From: Enoplolaimus lenunculus
Taxonomy: Eukaryota > Nematoda > Enoplea > Enoplida > Thoracostomopsidae
NCBI GenBank assembly: GCA_030248215.1
Contig: JASANG010002181.1
Coordinates: forward strand, 1 to 64,000
DNA: 64,000 nucleotides
Direction: 5' to 3'
This document shows, in pieces, positions 49,401 to 56,759 of this stretch. Numbering within the stretch: position 1 is the first letter of the stretch; each line of letters begins with the position of its first letter. A program made the translations under genes and the position numbers. The notes beneath the pieces are model-generated. The model was not told the origin of the DNA, searched no databases, and saw only the letters and a program-made list of their open reading frames with translations.

Positions 49401-49682
49401 AAATTGGTGAAGAATTCAAATCAAAATGAGGAGGCCGTGTCGGAATTAAAATCACAGTGTGGTAGTAGTAGCTGTGACATGAAACAGTGTACTGATGAGG
49501 TCAAGGCGAAAAAAAGTTCCGGAATTAAAGGTCGGCCGACCATTGATGTGTCATTTGATCTGGATACAACGCTGGAAGAAAGCGAGTCCTCACAACGGGA
49601 GGAGTGCGATTTGAACGACGGTTACGATCCGAGTCCAGATTTGTTTGAGTTGGACGAGGATTGCGCGAGTCAGATTGCGTAA
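31449..49682 (+). CDS. ZCWPW1: CW zinc finger and PWWP protein, ZCWPW1-like (13 exons)
   Basis: A likely nuclear histone-mark reader. Exons: 31449-31629, 31910-32045, 33106-33181, 38673-38774, 39007-39135, 39466-39643, 40183-40382, 40930-41052, 43052-43228, 43958-45314, 46166-46275, 48083-48220, 49098-49682. All are GT-AG, phases agree, and the total is 3,492 bp (1,163 codons plus stop). The CW finger (about residues 30-80) runs VQCVKCDKWRLLPG, EEWSCDMNP, KYNSCE. The PWWP domain follows directly (YAPGSLVLAKL, LWPAIVTFD, WYHVVFL, AWVPMENM). After it comes a helix (ALKQGYKVAEQFKGLSLKER) resembling the post-PWWP region of vertebrate ZCWPW1. The rest is low-complexity, with a 12-residue coding repeat in exon 10 and an acidic C-terminus. 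The cage Trp of WVQC is replaced by Cys. The start is the first in-frame ATG after a stop; an upstream exon is possible. MORC proteins also carry CW but lack PWWP. Confidence 0.8.
34076..34257 (+). repeat. Two 90-bp copies of the exon 3 / intron 3 junction
   Basis: The string ATGCCAGGGATTTAGTTCC followed by AGTAGGTTGTTTT, which spans the 3' end and donor site of exon 3 (33163-33195), recurs at about 34082 and 34172 in tandem 90-bp units. The copies run on into intron-like sequence (GTTGTGCTCGGGAAAATCG) and include a usable-looking GTAGGT donor. No acceptor is seen in front of them. The array ends four bases before the tRNA-Val gene, and both share the word CGTGGCTGG. Confidence 0.85.
34262..34334 (-). 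tRNA. tRNA-Val (AAC)
   Basis: On the minus strand: acceptor GGTCGTG with CACGATC, D arm with AGTGGTTATCAC, anticodon arm TCTGC-CTAACAC-GCAGA giving AAC, T arm GCTGG-TTCGAGC-CCAGC, and discriminator A. It is a complete 73-nt gene in intron 3 of the CW-PWWP gene. Confidence 0.93.
34698..35131. repeat. Two-copy tandem duplication, 217-bp unit
   Basis: GGTTTGCGAATTGACA at 34698 and GGTTTGCGAATTAACA at 34915 start two nearly identical units that both end AGAGTAAACTGTG. The few differences (for example TTCCAGCTGAGAAACG against TTCCAGCTGACAAACG) indicate a recent duplication. Non-coding. Confidence 0.85.
35702..36270. repeat. 31-bp minisatellite, about 18 copies
   Basis: The unit reads TTTTCATAAAGTTAAAATTA then TTTTGAGCAAA. 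The copies are nearly identical, with small variants at the left edge (AAATTAAAA, AAGCTAAAA, and two 30-bp units). The strong homogeneity towards the right suggests recent expansion. It is in intron 3 of the CW-PWWP gene. Confidence 0.95.
36305..36381. mobile_element. Right end of a family A-like MITE
   Basis: GGCAAGTTAAAACACCGGAG, then GCCGGAGCCGGATATCCGA and a terminal GCACCCTG, closely match the right end of the copy at 3606-4223. The left part is missing; the minisatellite occupies its place. Confidence 0.5.
36640..36710 (-). tRNA. tRNA-Gly (CCC)
   Basis: On the minus strand: acceptor GCGCCAA with TTGGCGC, anticodon arm CAAGA-TTCCCAT-TCTTG giving CCC, T arm CCGGG-TTCGACT-CCCGG, and discriminator A. 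Complete at 71 nt. It lies 146 bp from tRNA-Ala, on the opposite strand. Confidence 0.93.
36857..36928 (+). tRNA. tRNA-Ala (AGC)
   Basis: Acceptor GGGGATG with CTTCTCC, D arm GCTCAGTGGTAGAGC, anticodon arm CCCGC-TTAGCAT-GCGGG giving AGC, T arm CTGGG-ATCGATG-CCCAG, and discriminator A. The T loop starts with A rather than the usual T. Immediately downstream begins a 228-bp tandem repeat. Confidence 0.93.
36933..37617. repeat. Three near-identical 228-bp tandem units next to tRNA-Ala
   Basis: Units start TTGGCTTTCTTACCCC at about 36933, 37161 and 37389 and end GCAAGCAGGGTGCAAG. Divergence is only a few bases (for example GCCGCAGTGATACTGC against GCCGCGGTGGTACTGC). The first unit starts within a few bases of the tRNA-Ala 3' end. 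The repeated GCAGGGTGCAAG is also a family A-type end, and a family A-like stretch follows the last unit. Confidence 0.95.
42715..42915. mobile_element. Family D fragment
   Basis: GGTCTGGGTTGAAAACCGA, AGTCTCAGTCTCGGTCAG and the AT-rich run TAGGTTTTTTGTTTTCCATAG match the element at 7366-7754, including a shared CAAAATATCTGCTCATAATT-like stretch. It lies in intron 8 of the CW-PWWP gene. Confidence 0.5.
44315..44746 (+). repeat. In-frame 36-bp coding minisatellite in exon 10
   Basis: Twelve consecutive 12-residue units follow the pattern D-G-E-x-E-R-x-R-N-x-N-D (examples GERQRRRNGSAD, GEHERHRNLNDD, GEPERWRNGNDN). The DNA keeps a 36-bp period throughout, so the array grew by unequal exchange or slippage without breaking the frame. 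The units have diverged, with acidic and basic residues alternating. It encodes a mixed-charge, probably disordered segment of the CW-PWWP protein. Confidence 0.85.
47352..47425 (-). tRNA. tRNA-Ile (AAT)
   Basis: On the minus strand: acceptor GGCCGCG with CGTGGCC, D arm GCTCAGTCGGTTAGAGC, anticodon arm TCGTG-CTAATAA-CGCGA giving AAT, T arm GCGAG-TTCGAGC-CTCGT with one G-U pair, and discriminator A. It is a complete 74-nt gene in intron 11 of the CW-PWWP gene. Confidence 0.93.
47686..48003. repeat. Large inverted repeat built of CCGGACAAAAGGCCG units
   Basis: The left arm (about 47686-47835) repeats short units such as CCGGACAAAAGGCCG in one orientation. The right arm (about 47848-48003) repeats the complement, GCGGCCTTTTGTCC. 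The two arms could form an imperfect hairpin of about 150 bp. It reads open on both strands only because of its repeat structure. It ends 80 bp before exon 12 of the CW-PWWP gene. Confidence 0.85.
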
Positions 49683-50036
49683 TTGCAGTTTCAAGCTGCA
49701 GAAATCGGTTAGCCAATTTGTCAGTCTAAATGTACAATTTTACTAATTAAATTAGCGTAGCGAAATCGTAAGATTATGTTATTAAAGTTACATATGTGCT
49801 TAGTTGCGGTAAATCAAATTATATAACTGCACTGCAAAGTTATATAATAATAGTATGTATTGACTTAAATAAGTAGGAGATTGATATTTGTTTTACTTTT
49901 ACTACGGGTACCACCAACATTGTTATTCGGTTGTGGGCTGTTATTTATTTACCAACCTCCCGCATTATTATATAGTTTTGTGTAAAAATGTAGTAGAATT
50001 TAATTCAAATTGCATTATTTATTTGTTGATTGATTT

Positions 50037-50076
50037 GTTTATTTATTTTTTTATTTATTTATTTATTTATTTATTT
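50037..50076. repeat. (TTTA)n microsatellite
   Basis: About nine TTTA units with one interruption lie about 360 bp downstream of the CW-PWWP stop codon. Confidence 0.9.
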
Positions 50077-50320
50077 CGAGACCACTCTGTTTAAAGTCCA
50101 TTTGTTATTTCATTGTGCTGCATCGAAATTATTGAAACCTTGTCTAGTCATGGAAAAGGTTGGTGTTGAACATTCTCTCGGTGCCAAAAGTAAGCATACG
50201 TCCATTTAGGTTACTAACGGAAATACGTTGAAAATTGATCAGCTTTGGGTGTATGGATTTATTCGATCAATATCATTGTTTTTACGCAGAGGCGATTCTT
50301 CATTACGTACATCTCCTCAG

Positions 50321-50929
50321 CAGGGTGTAACCGGATAGCTGTTTCCATTTCTGTTTCCGGTAAAATCGGTGTCCGTTTCCAGTACAGAAATATTAGAAAT
50401 TGTGCTATTTTGTGCTCAAAATTAGTTAAAAATCGCGTATGTAGGTGGGAACTCGCAATTTTTCATTACAAATATGCTGCCATTGCTTGATATGAAATAA
50501 ATATTACGAAATTTATCTGAAATCTTAAAACAATCGGTGCATCTCCAACTTTTCTTTAAATTTTTTACAAAGCCCGGGTGAATATTTGCATGGCTAAATT
50601 GTGGTGGCAGAAAAATAAAACTTTTTTAAAGTTTTATACACAGCAAAAAAAATGGTGAGTCAAATTGACTCTCTCCGAAATAGGCTTTTCTGGACTACGC
50701 AAAATGAGTGAAATTCGACTCCGCCAGAGTCAAATTCGACTCACCCGAGTCGCTCAGTGAGTCAAATTTGACTCTGGTGGAGTCGAATTTGACTCAGTTT
50801 GTGTAGTCCCGAAAAGCCTATTTCAAAGGGACTCAATTTGACTCACCATTTTTACAGTGTATCAATTTCCGTTTCCGTTATTTTGATCGCTATTCGTTTC
50901 CACTAATTTTACTATCCGTTTACACCCTG
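50321..50929. mobile_element. Family A MITE with a palindromic MITE inside
   Basis: The outer ends are CAGGGTGTAACCGG and CCGTTTACACCCTG, with a perfect 8-bp duplication CTCCTCAG at 50313-50320 and 50930-50937. At 50639-50859 it is interrupted by a second, fully palindromic element. The outer arms carry the usual CGTTTCCGGT-like motifs. Confidence 0.85.
50639..50859. mobile_element. Palindromic 221-bp MITE with TA duplication
   Basis: The two halves are inverted copies: AATGGTGAGTCAAATTGA with AATAGGCTTTTC near the left, and GAAAAGCCTATTTC with TCAATTTGACTCACCATT near the right. The centre is a series of GAGTCAAATTCGACTC-type mini-palindromes. TA flanks both ends (50637-50638 and 50860-50861). 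This is the pattern of a Tc1/mariner-type foldback MITE. Confidence 0.8.
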
Positions 50930-51926
50930 CTCCTCAGTATTGCAAGCCATTTTACTATTATGACGATTAGCTTTCATAATCTATATACTAGTTAAAATCG
51001 TGTTTTGGTTCACCAAAAACAAACCTCACAGTTTCGATATTCGACTTATAATAGAAATCTGTAAACTTCAGATATTAGGACATGAAATAAATATCCTATG
51101 CCCATCACTACTTTACGAATGGCTCACTAAAAGTTATGCATGCTTTTGTTAACTGTTTTGTGGAATTTCGTTTTTCTATATTGAAATAATTGTTTCGTTC
51201 AATTTTTAGTGTTTAGTATTAAATTTATCGTTAATGGTTTATTGAATGATGAACATATATGACACGCGTGCAGATTAACAACAACGTCCATCAAAAATTT
51301 TAAAATATCGCAAGTCACGATATGTGTCATCAGAAATCGGGAAAAGTCACTGTTTAGGGCGTCCGTCCACAAAAGGGTAACTTAAGATTTTAGAGTATAT
51401 TTTTTTGCTTTGACTCAGGCTTAAGCTTAGGTTTATTACAGTCTCAACGCTTATTAAAGAAATATTGTTAATATACGGTTACTGCATCATACCACAACGC
51501 TTTAGGGTTCGAGAATACCTAACTGAATAATTCCGAAAATAGTTTGCTGACAAGTTTTGCCCGAGGTTCCGATAAATTTCAACAAAAATTTTGCATGTTT
51601 TTATAAAAATTATATCATTCTAGCTGCTTGTTTGCAGCTGACAAGCACTTTGAATGCTTTAATTGCCGAGATTTTTCCAAATGGAAGTTTTACAACACTT
51701 CAATGTTTTCTGTGTAGAACATTGTTGAAATTAACAATTTCCACACAAATTTTGTTACCTAATATTGTTTGACCTCCGGCTTCATCTTAAGTTATGGCAA
51801 ATTTGGTTGAGCTCCGGCTCCGGTATTTTTTAGCCCCGGTTGCACCCATACAAAAAGTGTATGGAACTTTGTACCTCACTGCTCACTGATTCAAAAACAA
51901 CAAGACCGAACACCAAGTAGTGTTAC

Positions 51927-54900
51927 GTGCTCTGATCAGAGATGCTCTCCCGTAGCACATATAACCTGTGTCTGTAGAGATTACAAAGTGCGGCACACGG
52001 AAACTGTAAATCAATGAGAAACAAAATGATTACCACAAATAACGGCGGAGATGTAAAGTTCATTTCAAGATGGCTATTTTAGGATATAACACTGAACATC
52101 CGTCTTTGGTAAAAATCGTAGTTTGCTTGCGTCATACGAATGCCGTAAATATTTTTTTATGCTCCTAAGTTTGTGAACCGCTATAGAATTTATTCAGTTT
52201 TTCAATTAAAATGTTATTCCATCATATTGATCGCTATCCGTTTACTTACGTTATTTATAATATCTGGCTACACCTTAATAAATCATGTTTAGAATAAATT
52301 CAACATAAAACAATGTAACGTAAATGATGTTTGCGCAGTAAAGTAAGTGCACTATGTGTATCATATGCTGAGATGTGGGGCCACTGTGTAGAAGAGGGCT
52401 CCGTCGCAGTAGGGCCCATGTAAAGATCAGGGGCGGAACGTTTTATTTCTTTGCTTGGCTATTGTTTAGGCTTAGGAATATGCTCATTCTTACGTTTAGG
52501 CTTAGGCTTAGCATTAGGAATATGCTTAAAGCTTACGCTATTGCAGTTTCGCAGAAAAAACGTTCCGCCCCTTATGTTTATGGACCAGAGGCGGGAAACA
52601 ATCTGTTTGCTAAAATTGTTTGATTAACCCAGTATATAAGTGACTAAAGCTTAAATAGAACTGGTTGAAAAGCGTTAAGCTCAGCTTTAGTTGGGCTTCC
52701 TTTGCTAGCCGCTGCATTTCGCAAACGAATTGGCTATTTTAGCAATAAACATACTGAAGTTTATAAACTATTTATGTTTCTTCTTTGCAAGATTTCGAAT
52801 CATTCTCTGTAAATAAATACAAATATAATTTTACTGAAAGTCGTAAGTAGCCGATGAAAATCTCAGGCGAATCTAATAGACAACAACACTAGACGTATAT
52901 GAATTTTAATTTAAGTTTTGAGCAAAAACTGCAACTGTTAGTTTCGGGTTAAGATTGATTGTAGATGTAGTTCTATACTGTTTCCAGCAAATTTTGCCCA
53001 TCTGTGTTGTTTTTGGAAGTGGGGTGTGGAACCCAATGGATCGGCTTTGAGCGAGGCGCAATTAGCAGCGCCGCAGACGACAAAAAATGCAAGTATGAAT
53101 TTTTTCGGTCTAGATATCTGTTAGGCTCAAACGTATGGCCTGTTTCAGCTTAATGATAAGTCTAAAAGTTAGCAGAAAAGTAGTCAAAACTCTAGGCTAA
53201 CGAGAGATGCCCATAATATACATTTTTCGTTATTGAACTACTTATTTGCATTAAAACCGTTTTCTTGAGCTTTGTTTATCTATCAAGTGGGTCTCGGTTT
53301 TTCACAGGTTTTTGGCAGGCCCATAGCCTGCTCATACCTTGCTAGGTGAGGGGGATTGGGGCTCAGCCCCCCTGGTGGCCTTCTGGTTACGGGCCCGATT
53401 TTTAGACATGTTAACTTAGAACGATCAGCTCACCTGACAGTTGCCAGGATCATCAGGATTAGGTTCAACGAATCCAGTTTGCTCAATTATTCGAGATACA
53501 TCGTTTTCGGTTGCCTCACACGCTGATAGCTGAAAATTAAACGAAACTATTATAAAATGACGCAACACTTTTTCTGACAGTCGTAACGAAAACTGTGCCT
53601 TTTTGAGGCGAGTGTTATTTTATCTTGATAATCGATTGTCGGAAGGCTACGTACTTTGAGTGCGGTTTCCATGTTTTGTTGGCAAGAGTGATGTATGAAA
53701 AAGTTAAATTTTAATTAATCGGCATAGGCACTGCTAAAATCTGCCGATTCTTTGCCAATACTTCTTGCACACAACCACATAACAGTGATTTGCAATGATA
53801 TCAATTTCACCGACATCGGCATATTTTCAAAATGAAAAAAGGTATCGCCAAAAATTGTGGTGTCGGCATTTCCTAGAGCAAACTGCCTCAAATCAGCTTA
53901 TGTGGCAGTTACGTTTGTAAGTTATTTATACGCGTGTTCTTTCAAATTCATATTTGGGTATTTACACTGGATTTTGTATTACGAATAGACATCGGTTTAT
54001 TTTAAATTTAATCTTTCGAAGACGAATTTAACCAAAACACAGGATTCTGACATGGGATATTTTGTAAATATTGAAATTTCCCTTCCCACCGTAAAATAAG
54101 TGTGTCGCTATACTCGTTCTGCGGCGCCGTCCGTCACCGTGCGTCATCGTACGCTAATTACACAGGTATGATACCATATGGTGACGGACGGTGACTGACG
54201 GCGCCGAACCATGAAGGACGGCGCCGTACGGGTGATGCACGGTGACGGACGGCGCCGTAGGGGAGACGAACGGCTATGGACGTCAACAAAAGAATAGCTC
54301 AACCCTAACGCTGTTGTATATAAGTGAGAATAGTGCAAATTGCAATAATTTTCTGTAAATAATAAATATTCAACTATATATCATGTCACACACCGAGAGC
54401 AAATTTGTGTCTAATTGCTTTTCTTGTGTTGGCAAAATAACTATTTTGCAGCGCGTGTTATATTGCCTGTGGATTGCTGCAAAAACATACTTACCATTAA
54501 CTGAATTTCAGGTACGACATGAAGTTTTTCTTTTTTCACTGGATTTAAACTGCAATAATAGCAGAGACACATTTAGATTCGTAAAAACATTTGCAAACAA
54601 AAGTAAGTATATACTTGCGCAGTTCAACACTTGAATTTCAGAATTCTGTAAAGCAAAACGTATATAATTTTGCTTGATGGGCTGGTGTACTTTTTGTTTC
54701 CAAACCTGCACTCAGATTGCTTTATATAATACTAACCTTAGCGTTCAACATAATTACCTATATCGTTGTTTGGTGTCACAACAGTCTCCCGTTCCAATAT
54801 CTTATCGCCCCAATGAACGGGCAGAAAGGCTGAATCCCGTAAGTAGTTATTAATTTTGGACCCGATCTAAAATGGGCACCGGATATATAGATACGAAAAA

Positions 54901-56759
54901 TATCCGGATATGTATCCAAAAAGAAAGGTGTATCCGAATATCCAGATAAACGAACATCCTCCGGTTATCCGGACATGCATTGTTTCACCATTAAAGTAGC
55001 TGGAGCTGTCAAAATGAAATTCCGTATTCAAATCTGAGGTAAAATATTGAACCACATTCCTGCATGATGATTTAAAACTTTGATTTCTTAAAATATGCCA
55101 AAATTGAAAAACTTCAGTTTAGCTTGATATTTTTCGGAATGATGATTTCGAATTTTTAACTGATCACAAAATTAGCAGTGAAAAATTTGCATCGAATACG
55201 CACCGTCAAATACTGAATTTATTACGTTTACAAGAAAAAACTCTACTTATATTCATATGCCAAGTCGCGGCGCGAGATTACATACTGGGCGCCATTTTAA
55301 ATTCTGACCGCTCTTGATTTAACAAGACAACAAGCCTAACTGAGTATGTATGATGCTATTTAGCATTAAAAGACTAGCTTGAAAATCTGGCAATCTATGT
55401 AGGGCACATTAGAATTTTGCATGACACAGAACTTATGAGCTCATAACTTTTGAATTCAAACCCCCGTGCTAATCGATTTCTTGCCATACACCAAAACAGT
55501 CCAAACGATTCTAGCTGTGTAAGTACATAATGAACAGCTTAGTGTGGGTTGGGGGCGACAACCCAATCGCGCTTAGTGTTCTTTAAAATGCGGGAGGTTC
55601 AACGAATCCGCAATCTTCCCCCTGAGAGAAAAAGGAACAAAATTGATTCAAAAAGTTTGGTTGTTGCAGAAAATGTTTCCTCCTTGAATTTGTGTCATGA
55701 AATCAATAGCAAATTTAGGTGCACTAAACCAGTCATCAAATGTAAAAAAATGACGTAATTCAACTCAGCGCATCGCTTTTACACAGTAATATATACATGA
55801 AAAAGTACAGATTTCTCAACTGTTGAAAATACATTCTTGGTTTCGCTAGTTCAAGGGAAGAGTGACGTTCGATAGAATCTCTGTTGCAGTGGTTTAAATC
55901 AAACGAAGGCAAACCAAATCAACACAATCTCAGGTGGCCAACGCAAGTATATATTAGTCAGTAGCAATCTTCTAAACCGAATACCCTGCACTATTGAAGC
56001 AGCTGCAAATAACTATTTATAGAATTGTATGTTTTAAGCTCATAGCAATCATTTTGTGCATCAGGGTACTTGCCTTGCAGCAGCAAGATAAAACAAGTGC
56101 TTTGCCGGATATCCAGATATAAAAAACGTTTAGTTAAAATTGAGTGAGGATTAATAGGTACACTGCAAAAAATTTACCTAGAGTATTTTCATTAACTTAC
56201 TTGCAAATAGTGATAGCTGGAAATGACTGTTCACCAGATTCAATCTGAAATGAAACGTTACTGCAGCCAGTGCAAGCAAGCGCATACTTCAACGCAAAAT
56301 GTACCTAGATCTACTCTATTTTACGTTGTGTTCAGTGTTTTTAAAACAACAAATTCGAGTGTAAATGAATTTTTGAAAAATTCGATTTGTTAAGGTTTCA
56401 AGTGGGGTCTTATTATACCTTAAAAATTTAAATTTTTTAGCTTTTTAAGGTCCCGATGTTAAAAAATCGGATTTTTAACAAATTCAAATTCGGGCACGAA
56501 ATGACTATAGGCCAAAACCAGAGGTAAGCAACGCAAAAGCACCACTTTCGGTATCAGTATTACTGCTCTTGAAGGCACGGAAACTTACATTGATTGACAC
56601 CCTGCCTTCACGAGCTGCAAATCGTCGGATAATTGCGGTAAGTTGGATGCATAGTGCAACAAAGCACACCAGTGTAATTGCGAGCCACACGACAGAACGT
56701 TTACGCAATGGGACCACAAACGGCGCGCCATGCAACGATAATTTGTCTATGAAAGCCAT
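51927..56759 (-). CDS. DEG/ENaC-type sodium channel gene, partial model
   Basis: DEG/ENaC channels are trimeric, amiloride-sensitive cation channels with two membrane spans and a cysteine-rich ectodomain. Recognised minus-strand exons: 56589-56759 (57 codons), 56201-56244, 53434-53529 and 51927-52003. The first carries the gating HG motif (SLHGAP, residues 8-13) and a transmembrane span (about residues 22-44, WLAITLVCFVALC). The second encodes ESGEQSFPAITIC, matching the family's FPAVTICN motif. The third (LSACEATENDVSRIIEQ, then a Pro/Asp-rich part) and fourth (FPCAALCNLYRHRL) resemble the Cys-rich stretch before transmembrane 2. Each has good splice sites. The finger/palm exons and transmembrane 2 were not recognised, so the gene may be incomplete here. 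HG at residue 10 is unusually close to the N-terminus, so an upstream exon is possible. Confidence 0.6.
52988..53092 (+). CDS. Candidate exon of an unrecognised plus-strand gene
   Basis: A good acceptor (TACTGTTTCCAG) and a GTATGA donor bound a frame containing FAHLCCFWKWGVEPNGSALS and EAQLAAPQTTKN. The composition looks protein-coding but I recognise no domain. Its phases (two bases before the first codon, one after the last) do not join directly to the exon at 54383. It lies in an intron of the minus-strand channel gene. It may be a false exon. Confidence 0.25.
54119..54268. repeat. Palindromic GGCGCCGTCCGTCACCG cluster
   Basis: CGGCGCCGTCCGTCACCG at the left is complementary to CGGTGACGGACGGCGCCG at the right. 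Three further partial copies lie between them around a GATACCATATGGTGACGG core. It is GC-rich in an AT-rich background and ends about 50 bp before the TATA box at 54317. It could be an inverted-repeat element or a promoter-proximal repeat. Confidence 0.6.
54317..54324 (+). promoter_or_regulatory. Candidate TATA box
   Basis: TATATAAG lies 66 bp upstream of an ATG at 54383 that opens a frame ending at a good splice donor. The spacing would give a 5' leader of about 35 bases. The assignment is inference from position and consensus. Confidence 0.35.
54383..54838 (+). CDS. Unrecognised small plus-strand gene, first two exons
   Basis: Exon 1 (54383-54512, or an exon starting at the internal acceptor at 54453) encodes 43 residues with a hydrophobic stretch (ILQRVLYCLWIAAKTYLPL) and ends at CAG/GTACGA. 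Exon 2 (54785-54838) begins after ACAACAG, encodes SPVPISYRPNERAERLNP and ends at GTAAGT. Both are phase 0, so they join cleanly. A TATA-like box lies 66 bp upstream of the ATG. The hydrophobic part could be a signal anchor. I recognise no family. It overlaps introns of the minus-strand channel gene. Confidence 0.35.

Larger units (their letters stand above)
49683..51926. other. Region between the CW-PWWP gene and the channel exons
   Basis: No confident exon was found here. The 3' flank of the CW-PWWP gene contains ATTAAA at 49781, a possible poly(A) signal, and a (TTTA)n microsatellite at about 50037-50076. A composite MITE occupies 50321-50929. The transmembrane 2 exon expected for the minus-strand channel gene should lie here or further left, but I cannot recognise it. 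Confidence 0.5.

Noticed and set aside
51620-51772. Plus-strand frame after TTTGCAG (LTSTLNALIAEIF)
   Set aside because: It ends in a stop without a recognisable domain or partner exon and is Leu/Thr-rich by composition.
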